Assembly (NCBI GenBank): GCA_000991645.1
Contig: LBRX01000025.1
Coordinates: 1-13,524 of the forward strand
Reading direction: 5' to 3'
DNA length: 13,524 nt
Source of the DNA: Candidatus Moranbacteria bacterium GW2011_GWE2_36_40
Lineage (GTDB): Bacteria > Patescibacteriota > Minisyncoccia > Moranbacterales > GWC2-37-73
Shown here piece by piece: positions 5,242-13,426 of the stretch (positions within the stretch are counted from its first letter, which is position 1; each line of letters starts with the position of its first letter). Made by a program: the position numbers and the translations under genes. Under the pieces are notes generated by a model that was given only the letters and a program-made list of their open reading frames with translations, was not told the DNA's origin and did no database searches.

Positions 5242-6411
5242 TTACAAAGATACATTCATTTTTACTTCTTGACCGCCACGATCAATAACCATCTCAATTT
5301 TGTCTCCCTTCTTGTATTGATTGATCAAATTCGAAAGAGGATTGTCCAAATTAACAGCTTGACCATTTACTGCAACAACTATGTCATTAATTCTAAGTCC
5401 AGCTTTCTCTGCGGAAGATCCAGATATGATTGCCAACCCCTGCTTTCCAGAGGGAGAAAAAATGCGAGCTCCACGATCAATCCCCAATTTATTGGCAATT
5501 GCATATTCTTTTGTTATGGAAATATAGTAAGCCCCAAATGATGGACGTGACTCAAAACCCCCTTGCATTGCTAGCTGCAAAGATTTTTGGATCATGTTAG
5601 ATGGAATTTGAAAATACTGATTCTGCCCATCAACAGTTAACATCCCAATTAATCCTATCATGTCTCCACTATATCCAATTATTGGACCACCGATATATTC
5701 TGGACGATTATTCAGGTCACTCTCAAAAACTCCTTCCATTTTTTCCGAAAAAGACACGGTTTTGCCAGCTAGATTATATGTTTTTGCGATATTGCTCAAC
5801 AATCCAACAGCATATCTATTCTGATATTCCCCAAAAGAATTACCGATTGCAACAACTTTCTTCCCTGGAGTGACACTTGAAGAATCTCCAAAAGAAATGG
5901 TTGTTAAGTTTGAAACATCTATTTTCAAATATGCAAGATCAGCAAATTCATCAATTCCAACCAGTTTAGCTTCGTAATTATTTCCATTATAAAGAAATAC
6001 TTGATATGTTGCGTTTTTTTCAATTATTGCTCCGCGATAAGTCACAATCATTCCATCACTGCTGACAAGCACACCTGTACCACTACGATCCAAACTAGTT
6101 GTTTTGTTGATTGGAAAATCTTTCTGCGAAGACAATGAGATTATGTTTACCACAGCATTAGAAGCCTGCGATGCTATCTCATTAATTGAATCATCTTCCT
6201 TGATGGTTATCTGTTCAGTTTTATTTATAACTGTAACATTTTCAGCACTACGCTTTAGAAAATTTATGCGTGAAAGCTGCTTATTCGTCCTAATGAAAGG
6301 CAGAATTTGTTGATCAAAATAAACACCCCCAATACCTCCAACACAAAAAATGACAACCAAGATAAATATTGTCCTTGCGATACGTTTTGCGATTTTTTGA
6401 TTTCCATCCAT
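5242..6411 (-). CDS. HtrA-like S1C protein with dead catalytic triad (pseudoprotease), PDZ domain
   Basis: A membrane-anchored trypsin-fold/PDZ protein of 389 aa. A cytoplasmic basic start is followed by a membrane helix (about 12-32), a linker, a protease-like domain (about 75-280) and a PDZ domain (about 285-389, with GSSAEKAGLRINDIVVAVNG at 331-350). Alignment by eye to the active paralogue at 9991-11337 shows TYRGAI (124-129) in place of TNRHVV, so the catalytic His is Gly127. The Asp is kept (FADLAYLKI, Asp158). The Ser motif reads RPEYIGGPI (236-244) in place of NPGNSGGPL, so the nucleophile is Ile240. Hydrolysis is therefore not expected. Binding of exported or unfolded proteins, or regulation of the active HtrA, is inferred. 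The ATG at 6411 has no SD. The frame is intact and well formed, so this is not a decaying pseudogene. Confidence 0.92.
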   Translation of the reverse strand: MDGNQKIAKRIARTIFILVVIFCVGGIGGVYFDQQILPFIRTNKQLSRINFLKRSAENVTVINKTEQITIKEDDSINEIASQASNAVVNIISLSSQKDFPINKTTSLDRSGTGVLVSSDGMIVTYRGAIIEKNATYQVFLYNGNNYEAKLVGIDEFADLAYLKIDVSNLTTISFGDSSSVTPGKKVVAIGNSFGEYQNRYAVGLLSNIAKTYNLAGKTVSFSEKMEGVFESDLNNRPEYIGGPIIGYSGDMIGLIGMLTVDGQNQYFQIPSNMIQKSLQLAMQGGFESRPSFGAYYISITKEYAIANKLGIDRGARIFSPSGKQGLAIISGSSAEKAGLRINDIVVAVNGQAVNLDNPLSNLINQYKKGDKIEMVIDRGGQEVKMNVSL

Positions 6412-6448
6412 GATAAATTTCGTTTCTAAAATAAAAAATTAACAACAG

Positions 6449-6459
6449 ATTATATTATA
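6449..6459 (-). promoter_or_regulatory. Candidate -10 boxes before the HtrA-like gene
   Basis: Two overlapping TATAAT hexamers (6459-6454 and 6454-6449) overlap the stop codon of the upstream membrane-protein gene. No good -35 is present. The predicted start near 6442 would give a leader of about 30 nt. Confidence 0.35.
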
Positions 6460-7237
6460 CTATCGGAAGCCAGTGTGTGCTGGAAAGAACCATTGCTACT
6501 AATGCAGCAAAAACAAGCATATTAACGACAACTCTTTTTTTTGACAAATCATCCAAAAAATGGCATTGTACGAGATCCCAGAACACATAGTAAAAAATAA
6601 GGGTAATTACCCCTGTTGTCAAGTATCCAAAAGGCCAAAAATTCAAAACCCATACAATTTCAGCCATAACAAAACCAAGCACTAAACTGAAATTAAGCAC
6701 GTTTTTCTTGTTATCATTAATAAGCCAAAAATACTGAAAACTTACCAATGTCGTTACCAGCATCAAAACAAACATAAGCACCCAAAGTGAGATGGCGAAA
6801 TTCAAATATATGCCATAGGCTGTTGCGTAGAAAAGAAATATAGTGGCTACGCTTCCTGCAGCCACAATACCTCTGGCTGTTTTGTCAGTGCGACAATCAC
6901 GCAAACGATAAAGTGCAATATGAATAAAATAATACATAACAGCACTAAGCAGACTAAGCAAAAATTCTTGTTTTATTGATTGAACAAAATACAAAAGTCC
7001 GAGCGTTGAAACAACCAATAAAACCGGAATAGAAGTCCTGACAGCAGAACGCGAAACACGTTTTGCTATTTGATAGAAAAAAACCAAAAGAAAAAAGAAC
7101 ATCAATCCTGCAAATATTGTGCCCCAGATTGAAGCAGAAAATGACTCCAACTGACTTCCGATTGGGTCACTTGCAACTATTTGCAAAGAGAGAAAGAAGA
7201 GCAAACTATACACAAAAATACGAAAATGAAAAAACAT
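6455..7237 (-). CDS. Multi-pass membrane protein of unknown function
   Basis: A 260-aa protein that is hydrophobic almost throughout, with about eight or nine predicted membrane helices. Clear ones fall near 7-23, 37-57, 69-86, 91-110, 147-168, 204-224 and 238-254. Short basic loops are at 58-66 and 111-122. The C-terminal part has an aromatic segment, LNFWPFGYLTTGVI (198-211), then YYVFWD (216-221) and a terminal WLP. It resembles uncharacterised multi-pass proteins common in Patescibacteria, but I cannot name a family. It lies between clpB (gap 122 bp) and the HtrA-like pseudoprotease (gap 43 bp) on the same strand, so an envelope role is likely but inferred. There is no SD before the ATG at 7237. 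Confidence 0.82.
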   Translation of the reverse strand: MFFHFRIFVYSLLFFLSLQIVASDPIGSQLESFSASIWGTIFAGLMFFFLLVFFYQIAKRVSRSAVRTSIPVLLVVSTLGLLYFVQSIKQEFLLSLLSAVMYYFIHIALYRLRDCRTDKTARGIVAAGSVATIFLFYATAYGIYLNFAISLWVLMFVLMLVTTLVSFQYFWLINDNKKNVLNFSLVLGFVMAEIVWVLNFWPFGYLTTGVITLIFYYVFWDLVQCHFLDDLSKKRVVVNMLVFAALVAMVLSSTHWLPIV

Positions 7238-7306
7238 GGTGTTTATTTTTGAAAGAGTTAATGAATCTCAGGCATCTATCCAAAACTGCAAACTATCCTT
7301 ATGGCA

Positions 7307-7335
7307 ATTTTCGCATTTTGTAGCAACTCTGTCAA
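7307..7335 (-). promoter_or_regulatory. Candidate promoter for the membrane-protein gene
   Basis: TTGACA (7335-7330), a 17-nt spacer and GAAAAT (7312-7307) preceded by TGC. The -10 is a weak match. It sits in the 122-bp gap after the clpB stop and would give a leader of about 65 nt. Confidence 0.35.
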
Positions 7336-7359
7336 AACAAATGAAAAAACGGCAAAACC

Positions 7360-9975
7360 TTACTTCCTAAAAACAATCTTTTCGTTTTCTAATTGTACTT
7401 TCACACTGTCCCCTTCCACTATTTTCTTTTCAATAATTTCCAAGGCAAGTTCATCCAGGATTTCATTTTGGATGATACGCTTCAATGGTCTAGCTCCATA
7501 GATAGGATCGTAACCTTTTTGTGTGAGATATGATTTTACTTCATTAGAAACTTTGAGTTTTATATTTTTAGCATCCAGTCTCTTTTGCACCAAATTCAAC
7601 TGCAAATTTGCTATTTGTTGCAAAATTTTCTTGTTTAGTGGATGAAAAATTATCAAATCATCAATTCGATTTAGAAATTCTGGTTTGAATTGCTCTCTGA
7701 GGCTGGCTTGAACTTTTGTTCGCATGTCATCTTCATTAACCATGTCTTCTCTTGGATTTTCTTGAAAACCAAATGATTGCATTTTATAAATAATATCACT
7801 GCCAACATTTGAAGTCATCACAATCACGGAATTTTTGAAATTAACAACTCTTCCCTTTGCATCAGTCAGACGACCATCATCCAAAATTTGAAGCAAAATA
7901 TTAAAAACCTGCGGATGAGCTTTCTCAATTTCATCAAACAAAATTACACTGTACGGTCTACGACGAACAATTTCAGTTAACTGACCTCCTTCATCATAAC
8001 CAACATAACCAGGGGGAGATCCTATCATTTTGGCAGTTGAATGAGATTCCATGTATTCACTCATGTCCAACCGAACCATGGCCTTTGGGTCATTAAACAA
8101 AAACTCTGCCAATGTTTTTGCCAATTCAGTTTTCCCAACACCAGTCGGTCCCAAAAATATGAAGGATCCTATGGGTCTATTTTCTTCAGAAATTCCCGCT
8201 CTGGACCTCCTGATCGCATTTGAAACTGTTTTTATGGCTTCGTCTTGTCCAATAACACGCTCTCCCAGTTCTTTTTCCATGTGAACCAATTTTGCAAGTT
8301 CACTTTCCAACATTTTTGAAACAGGAACACCAGTCCATCGTGAAACAACACGAGCAATATCTTCTTCATTAACTTCTTCTTTCAAAATAGAATTCTCTTT
8401 TTGAATTTTAATTAATTTGCGCTCTTCTTCTTGAATCTTTTTTTCCAAAAAAGGAATTTTTCCATAGCGAATCTCTGCCACCTTGTCCAATTCCCCTTTT
8501 CTTTCTGCAAGTTCAGCTTGAGATTTGTATTTGTCAATTTCTTTTTTGTGTTGACGACTTGCTGTGATCAAATCTTTTTCAGTTTTCCATTGCAAAGTAA
8601 GACTGTTTGATTTTTCTTTCAATTCAGCCAATTGTTTGTTTATTTGCAAGATACTACGACGAGAATCTTTGGCCTTATCTCGCTGTATTGCCTTTTTTTC
8701 AATTTCAAGTTGACGAATTTTTCTTTCCATCTGATCTATTTCAATTGGCATAGAATCAATTTGCATTCTCAAACCTGATGCTGCCTCATCAATAAGATCA
8801 ACAGCTTTGTCTGGCAAAAATCTGTCTGAAATATAACGCGAAGACAAAGTGACAGCTGCTTGCAAAGCATCATCTGTAATTTTAACTCCATGATGTAATT
8901 CATACTTTTCTTTTATTCCTCTCAAGATTGCAATCGTATCTTCTTGTGAAGGTTCACTGATCAAGACTGGTTGAAAACGTCTTTCGAGAGCTGCGTCTTT
9001 TTCAATATATTTTTGATATTCCTTGGTTGTTGTGGCACCAATTGTTTTTAATTTTCCACGAGCCAAGGCGGGCTTTAGCATATTAGAAGCATCCAAGGAG
9101 CCTTCTGTTGCTCCAGCTCCAACAAGCGTGTGAAGTTCATCAATAAATATTATATATCTTCCATCAGCATGTTCTGTTTCTTTCAGAATTGCCTTCAATC
9201 GATCTTCGAATTCTCCACGAAATTTTGCACCAGCCAAAAGAGAACCCAGATCGAGAGAGATAAGCTCCTTATCTTTAAGTGTTTCAGGAACATCACCTGC
9301 TGCAATTCTTTGAGCCAAGCCTTCTGCTATGGCAGTTTTTCCTGTTCCAGCTTCACCAATAAGCACTGGATTATTCTTTGTCCTGCGACTCAAAACTTGC
9401 ATGACGCGACGAATTTCTTCATCTCTCCCAATAACTGGATCAAGCTTGTCCAAACGTGCCAGCTCCGTAAGATTTATTGTATATTTTTCAATAACCTGAA
9501 ACTTCCCCTCCGGTTCAGGATTATCAACACGCTGAACTCCTCTCAATTCAGAAAGAATCAAAAGCACATTTTCATATCGAACACCATTATCCTCCAAAAG
9601 TTTTTTGGCAGGAGAATTTACTGCCAAAAAAGCAAGCAACAAGTGTTCAGTTGAAACAAAGTCATCTCCAATGTGAGACATTTCTTTTTCTGCTTGCTCC
9701 AATATTTGAACCAGTGTTGGGGTAATAAAAATTTGACCAAGAACACCCGCTTGAGCTTTTGGATATTTTTTGGCTTCACTTTCTGAATCTTTCTTTATCT
9801 TTTCAATATCCAGCCCGATTTTTCTTATTATTGTTGGAACAATTGAACCTTCCTGTGAAATCAGCGAAGAGAGTAGATGAAAAATATCCACCTGTTGCTG
9901 ACCAAGGGAAATGGCAAATTCCTGAGATTTTCTTAATAATTCCTGACTTTTTGTTGTAAATCTGTTAATATCCAT
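7360..9975 (-). CDS. clpB: ClpB AAA+ protein disaggregase
   Basis: A cytoplasmic Hsp100 disaggregase that threads aggregated proteins through a hexameric pore, normally with DnaK. At 871 aa it is full length for the family. The Clp N-domain (about 1-148) is followed by NBD1 with Walker A GEAGTGKT (207-214), Walker B IIFIDE (275-280), pore-loop AGAKFRGEFE (249-258) and arginine finger at 332-333. The Glu/Lys-rich coiled-coil middle domain (about 405-530) separates ClpB from ClpA/ClpC. NBD2 has Walker A GPTGVGKT (609-616), Walker B VILFDE (677-682), pore loop GYVGY (656-660) and LNRID (768-772). I see no IGF/IGL loop for ClpP docking. The ATG at 9975 lies 15 nt after the HtrA stop, indicating co-transcription. 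There is no SD. No CIRCE-like operator was noticed. Confidence 0.98.
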   Translation of the reverse strand: MDINRFTTKSQELLRKSQEFAISLGQQQVDIFHLLSSLISQEGSIVPTIIRKIGLDIEKIKKDSESEAKKYPKAQAGVLGQIFITPTLVQILEQAEKEMSHIGDDFVSTEHLLLAFLAVNSPAKKLLEDNGVRYENVLLILSELRGVQRVDNPEPEGKFQVIEKYTINLTELARLDKLDPVIGRDEEIRRVMQVLSRRTKNNPVLIGEAGTGKTAIAEGLAQRIAAGDVPETLKDKELISLDLGSLLAGAKFRGEFEDRLKAILKETEHADGRYIIFIDELHTLVGAGATEGSLDASNMLKPALARGKLKTIGATTTKEYQKYIEKDAALERRFQPVLISEPSQEDTIAILRGIKEKYELHHGVKITDDALQAAVTLSSRYISDRFLPDKAVDLIDEAASGLRMQIDSMPIEIDQMERKIRQLEIEKKAIQRDKAKDSRRSILQINKQLAELKEKSNSLTLQWKTEKDLITASRQHKKEIDKYKSQAELAERKGELDKVAEIRYGKIPFLEKKIQEEERKLIKIQKENSILKEEVNEEDIARVVSRWTGVPVSKMLESELAKLVHMEKELGERVIGQDEAIKTVSNAIRRSRAGISEENRPIGSFIFLGPTGVGKTELAKTLAEFLFNDPKAMVRLDMSEYMESHSTAKMIGSPPGYVGYDEGGQLTEIVRRRPYSVILFDEIEKAHPQVFNILLQILDDGRLTDAKGRVVNFKNSVIVMTSNVGSDIIYKMQSFGFQENPREDMVNEDDMRTKVQASLREQFKPEFLNRIDDLIIFHPLNKKILQQIANLQLNLVQKRLDAKNIKLKVSNEVKSYLTQKGYDPIYGARPLKRIIQNEILDELALEIIEKKIVEGDSVKVQLENEKIVFRK

Positions 9976-9990
9976 AATTTTTTCAAATAC

Positions 9991-11337
9991 TTACTGCTTA
10001 CGTTCTTCTAGCGTTATTTGGATATCTCTTATTTCCCCCTTATGCCAAATCTTGAGTGAAATTTTATCTCCAACATTGTATTTTGCAATCGCATCACCAA
10101 GTTGATTGTTCTGATTTATTTTTTTTCCATCAATTTCAAGTATAATATCATTCTCAACTACTCCAGCTTTGTCAGCAGGTGATCCAGGCACAACTGCCAA
10201 ATCCGTAAACTTATTTCCTCGCAAGACCAGCACGCCATAATTATACGGGAGCTGTGCTTCTTTTTGCACGGCTGAATCAATCACAATATAACGAACGCCC
10301 AAATAAGGCACTGAAATTTTTGTTCCATCCTTCACTTGATCAATAATGCGTTTTGTCTGATTTATTGGAAGCGCAAAACCAACATTTTGAGCTCCTTGAG
10401 CCACAGCAACATTAACACCAATAACATTTCCATTAACATCCAAAAGTGGTCCGCCAGAATTTCCAGGATTAATAGCAGCATCAGTTTGAATAATATCAGT
10501 CAACCTTTCAGTTTCTCCATAACCAGATCCAGCATTAAGATTGCGTCTAAGACCAGAAACTATTCCTCTTGAAACTGAATTTGAAAATTCTCCCAAAGAA
10601 TTTCCAATCGCCACCACAGTTTGACCTATTTTTAAATTATCAGAATTACCCAGTGTTGCAATCGGAAAATCGCTTCCATCCACTTTAATCACCGCCACAT
10701 CGCGAACAGGATCGCGTGCAAGCACTTTTGCTTCATATTCTTTTCCATCATTTGTAACAACAGTATATTCAGCCTGAGAATCATCAACCACATGCCTGTT
10801 TGTTAAAATATACCCATCTGATGTGATGAAAAAACCACTCCCACCCCCAATCGTTTTTTTCTGAGAACCTTGATCGCTTTCAGTTCCATCACTGCCAAAT
10901 GGATCAGTCGAAAAAGGATTAAAAAATCCCCAAGGATCACCAAGATTATTTTGAATATTTGGAACATTTTTTGAGATAACTATACTCACAACCATGGGAG
11001 AAGTTTTTTCAACCACATCTATAATAGCAGAATCTTCAATCACAACTTGTTGCCGACTAACCTTTGGATCAATATTGTTTAAAGTTATATTTGGAAAATA
11101 TTGATGAAATTTTTGCCCAATCTGAGCTGAAAAAATATTTACTGCTCCTGCTGACATAAAACCAAAAACTGCCCCAAACAATGAAGATATCATGATTGTT
11201 ATTACAACTATCCCCACGAGCGCAGCAAAACTCAGCCTGCCATAAGCTTGTTTTTTGTTTTTAGCTTCACCTCTTTTTTCATTTTTTTCGATTTTTTTTT
11301 CCAGAGAAACATCTTCTCTTGCTTCATTTGTATTCAT
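9991..11337 (-). CDS. HtrA/DegP-type S1C serine protease with PDZ domain (active triad)
   Basis: A membrane-anchored protease that degrades damaged or misfolded proteins outside the membrane. It is 448 aa. A charged cytoplasmic N-terminus (1-34) is followed by a membrane helix (about 36-64), a low-complexity linker with Pro/Phe/Asp (about 125-162), the trypsin-like domain (about 163-335) and one PDZ domain (about 342-445, PGSPADKAGVVENDIILEID at 384-403). The triad is intact: His182 in TNRHVV, Asp213 in VRDVAVIK and Ser294 in NPGNSGGPL. It lies directly upstream of clpB (15-nt gap), pairing envelope and cytoplasmic quality control. The ATG at 11337 has no SD. A catalytically dead paralogue lies at 5242-6411. 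DegP, DegQ and DegS cannot be told apart here. Confidence 0.96.
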   Translation of the reverse strand: MNTNEAREDVSLEKKIEKNEKRGEAKNKKQAYGRLSFAALVGIVVITIMISSLFGAVFGFMSAGAVNIFSAQIGQKFHQYFPNITLNNIDPKVSRQQVVIEDSAIIDVVEKTSPMVVSIVISKNVPNIQNNLGDPWGFFNPFSTDPFGSDGTESDQGSQKKTIGGGSGFFITSDGYILTNRHVVDDSQAEYTVVTNDGKEYEAKVLARDPVRDVAVIKVDGSDFPIATLGNSDNLKIGQTVVAIGNSLGEFSNSVSRGIVSGLRRNLNAGSGYGETERLTDIIQTDAAINPGNSGGPLLDVNGNVIGVNVAVAQGAQNVGFALPINQTKRIIDQVKDGTKISVPYLGVRYIVIDSAVQKEAQLPYNYGVLVLRGNKFTDLAVVPGSPADKAGVVENDIILEIDGKKINQNNQLGDAIAKYNVGDKISLKIWHKGEIRDIQITLEERKQ

Positions 11338-11464
11338 AAAATAGTTTAAAAAATTATGATTTAATTACTATTATTACACTGAAAAATAACCCAAAGCATA
11401 CAACATATCCTCAAGGGCTACTTTTAAGTTATACAAGATAGCGATTATTATATTCCTACAAAAA

Positions 11465-11647
11465 CTATTCTTCCAAAGAAATTGCGCTTACTGGGCAACT
11501 GTCAACCGCTTCTTGCAGATCACATCCGCCACAACTTTCACAAACAACTGTTGATTTTCCACCTTCCATATGAAAAACTTCTGAGCAAAGTGATTCACAA
11601 GTTCCACATCCGATACAAAGATCGTGATTTACTACTGGTTTTGTCAT
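11465..11647 (-). CDS. Single-cluster [4Fe-4S] ferredoxin
   Basis: A small cytoplasmic electron carrier of 60 aa. The ligands are Cys11, Cys14 and Cys17 (CIGCGTC) and Cys51 (DSCPVSAI), the pattern of Thermotoga-type monocluster ferredoxins of the same length. Cys21 and Cys42 sit where that type carries a disulfide. Cys36 and Cys39 are extra, making a CESCGGC stretch (36-42). The partner enzyme is unknown and no redox enzyme is nearby. The ATG at 11647 has no SD. The upstream gap is filled by a palindromic repeat (11654-11705). Confidence 0.93.
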   Translation of the reverse strand: MTKPVVNHDLCIGCGTCESLCSEVFHMEGGKSTVVCESCGGCDLQEAVDSCPVSAISLEE

Positions 11648-11653
11648 ATTATT

Positions 11654-11705
11654 TACCCCGTTAAATTGTTTACCCAGTTGAATTTGTTTACATTCAACAG
11701 GGTGG
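11654..11705. repeat. Palindromic repeat sharing a 16-mer with 1566-1581
   Basis: TTTACCCCGTTAAATT (11654-11669) is identical to 1566-1581 after the sortase. A hairpin follows: ACCCAGTTGAAT (11674-11685) pairs with ATTCAACAGGGT (11694-11705) with one A-A mismatch. A weaker outer pairing (GTTAA with TTAAC at 11719-11723) suggests a decayed larger palindrome. It occupies the leader region of the ferredoxin gene. Confidence 0.55.
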
Positions 11706-11750
11706 TTTAAACATACTTAACCAAGGTTATTATTAATTATTAACTATTAA

Positions 11751-12824
11751 TCAGAACATTATAGATGCATCTCCTTGCAATTTTGATCTCTGCTCTTTTT
11801 CAAAAACCCTCATTTCTTCATCACGAAAATCTATTGAGCCAGAATCCTTGTTCCAAACAAAATCTTTCAAAGGGACAATCACCTTCATTTGTTTTTTTTC
11901 ATTTTCAAGCCACTGCGAGAAAGTATTTTTTGAAACGAAAATCTGTCTTAACTTCAATTGCTTCACGCCATTTTCTTCTTTTGAATTTTCAATCTCAATC
12001 AAATGAAAACCAATCGTGCTTTCAACAATACTACTTTTCTTGAAATCAGAGCTTTCAAACAAGGCTTTTTGCAATTCAGGTAAAATCTGCTCTTTCGTTA
12101 CCCATCCCAATTCACCACCCCTATCTTTTGATGCACCCTCAGAATGAGTACGCACAACTTGAGAAAATTCTTTTCCACCAGCGATTTCTCTTTGCGCCAT
12201 TTCAATTCTCTTCTTGGCATCTTCAGTACTAGAATTTTTTTCTGCAACTTTGACGGCCAAGGCATCAGCATAAAGACTTGGAACAACCACTCGCTGTTTA
12301 AAATCATCAATGTCCCAACCATATGAATTTTGCAAATCGCTTTTCACATCATCAATTGTTCCAAATTCATTAAGTTTCAAACTGATAACTTTTTGTGCAT
12401 CAGCTTCAGAAACAGATACTCCGTATTTTTTTGCCAAAATTTCAATTATACGATCTTCAACCAATTTATCCAAAATTTCTCGCTGCTTTATTCGCAATCT
12501 TTTCTTTCCTTCTTCTGTTGTGAAATCAACTCGAAGTCCTTCTGAGGCGAAATTTTGAGTTTTGTAAAATTTTTCCACTGTTGCCAAATTGGCTTCAACA
12601 TCATTCATAAAAACAACACTTCTCCAACCAACAATGGCGGCAGGAAAAGGCACAACTCGTGAAATTTTGGCCGAAATTTTGGCTCCAATTTCAGTGCTTG
12701 TTCCATATGCCAAAATACTCGCAATCCCAATAATGATAATAAGCGCAATCAATATTGAATAAATGAGAGTAGAAACTTTTATTAACTTTTCTCCATTTTT
12801 GTTTTGTTTCTTTTGACCATCCAT
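11751..12824 (-). CDS. Membrane-anchored parvulin-like (SurA/PpiC/PrsA type) foldase
   Basis: A peptidyl-prolyl isomerase/chaperone-like protein predicted to act on exported proteins. From ATG at 12824 it has 357 aa. A short basic start is followed by a membrane helix (about 16-39) and a SurA-N-like helical region (about 65-195). A parvulin-like segment (about 200-283) has GGKEFSQVV (216-224), GGELGW (236-241) and IGFHLIEIE (271-279). The His-bearing first strand of parvulins (RHILV-like) is not found before the first helix. A similar strand, LKLRQIFV (290-297), comes after the segment, with Gln in place of His. A TTG at 12836 would add 4 residues, but ATG is preferred. It lies 65 bp after the FtsB-like gene and is probably co-transcribed with it. 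Isomerase activity is uncertain. Confidence 0.9.
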   Translation of the reverse strand: MDGQKKQNKNGEKLIKVSTLIYSILIALIIIIGIASILAYGTSTEIGAKISAKISRVVPFPAAIVGWRSVVFMNDVEANLATVEKFYKTQNFASEGLRVDFTTEEGKKRLRIKQREILDKLVEDRIIEILAKKYGVSVSEADAQKVISLKLNEFGTIDDVKSDLQNSYGWDIDDFKQRVVVPSLYADALAVKVAEKNSSTEDAKKRIEMAQREIAGGKEFSQVVRTHSEGASKDRGGELGWVTKEQILPELQKALFESSDFKKSSIVESTIGFHLIEIENSKEENGVKQLKLRQIFVSKNTFSQWLENEKKQMKVIVPLKDFVWNKDSGSIDFRDEEMRVFEKEQRSKLQGDASIMF

Positions 12825-12889
12825 ATTTTTTATCAAATTTCAATTATCTGTGCAGAATTATGTTTTGACAGATTATTTTTTTCCTTATT

Positions 12890-13270
12890 TTAATATCTAA
12901 AAAAAGAATTCCACCATTTCAAATAATTTGGAATGTTTTCATCTTTGTTTTCTTCAACTTTTTCTGGTTCAGTATTCTGCTGTTGAACGCCTTGCTTCAC
13001 CACAACAACATTTTCATCTGACTTTTGCAAATTAAGTTTTTCTTTGGCAACTTTTTCCTGAAATTCTGGCGTTTCAAAATAAGCTATTCTTTGAGACAAA
13101 GACTTGTTTTCATCTTGAACACGCTGCGCTTCCTGCTTCAAAGCAATCACTTCACTCTCAATTTTCCTGCTTCTATAAGCTTCTCGCACCGCACTAGATG
13201 AAATAAAGATAGCCACACCAATTCCAGCAATAAAAAGAAATGCAATCGATGAAAATTTCTTTTTTGTCAT
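12890..13270 (-). CDS. FtsB/DivIC-type septum formation initiator protein
   Basis: A bitopic division protein that would link FtsL and FtsQ-like partners in the divisome. It has 126 aa from ATG at 13270. A short basic N-terminus is followed by a membrane helix (about 8-25), a coiled coil (about 32-66) and the family motif TPEFQEKVAKEKLNLQKSDE (67-86). A charged Gln/Glu linker and an aromatic tail, YLKWWNSFF (116-124), complete it. The longer frame from 13315 overlaps the upstream 37-codon gene and is rejected. The ATG lies 7 nt after that gene's stop, so the two are likely translated from one mRNA. The aromatic tail is not part of classical FtsB and could be a membrane-surface or partner-binding element. 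Confidence 0.92.
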   Translation of the reverse strand: MTKKKFSSIAFLFIAGIGVAIFISSSAVREAYRSRKIESEVIALKQEAQRVQDENKSLSQRIAYFETPEFQEKVAKEKLNLQKSDENVVVVKQGVQQQNTEPEKVEENKDENIPNYLKWWNSFFRY

Positions 13271-13277
13271 GGGATTT

Positions 13278-13391
13278 TTACTGTCCAATAAATAAAGAAG
13301 AAACAGAAAAACCAATCATTGAAATGATTGCCAAAACCGAAATAACAATCCAAACTATTTTTGCTCTTCTTTTTCTTTTCTGATGACTCAT
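13278..13391 (-). CDS. 37-residue single-helix membrane peptide upstream of ftsB
   Basis: ATG at 13391 opens a 37-codon frame ending in TAA at 13278-13280. It has a strongly basic start (SHQKRKRRAK, 2-11) followed by one hydrophobic helix (about 12-34) ending in GQ. This is a typical cytoplasm-in membrane topology. It stops 7 nt before the FtsB-like start, and a promoter lies exactly one leaderless distance upstream, so it looks like the first gene of the division/folding operon. The function is unknown. A small divisome or membrane partner is inferred from position only. Confidence 0.7.
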   Translation of the reverse strand: MSHQKRKRRAKIVWIVISVLAIISMIGFSVSSLFIGQ

Positions 13392-13397
13392 GAGTTT

Positions 13398-13426
13398 ATT
13401 CTAACAAATTATCAAGCACAACACAA
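13398..13426 (-). promoter_or_regulatory. Promoter for the ftsB operon, predicted leaderless
   Basis: TTGTGT (13426-13421), a 17-nt spacer, and TAGAAT (13403-13398) preceded by TGT as an extended -10. Six nt separate the -10 from the ATG at 13391, so transcription would start at the start codon. Upstream of this (13427-13524) I see no gene. Confidence 0.55.

Noticed and set aside
5242..6411. Decaying pseudogene status for the HtrA-like gene
   Set aside because: The frame is intact, with a good membrane anchor, conserved fold motifs and a PDZ domain. Only the catalytic residues are replaced.
9130..9654. 174-codon plus-strand ORF opposite clpB
   Set aside because: It is the antisense shadow of a fully conserved ClpB region. 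It has no SD or promoter, and its composition is random-looking.
7360..9975. ClpC/ClpA identity for the large AAA+ protein
   Set aside because: The full-length coiled-coil middle domain, the lack of an IGF/IGL loop and the 871-residue length fit ClpB.
12858..12863. Plus-strand TTGACA between the foldase and FtsB genes
   Set aside because: There is no -10 at proper spacing and no plus-strand gene downstream. It is a chance match in AT-rich DNA.
13271..13315. Extended FtsB start at 13315
   Set aside because: The extension overlaps the 37-residue gene in another frame and adds a second hydrophobic stretch not expected in FtsB. The ATG at 13270 gives the usual layout.
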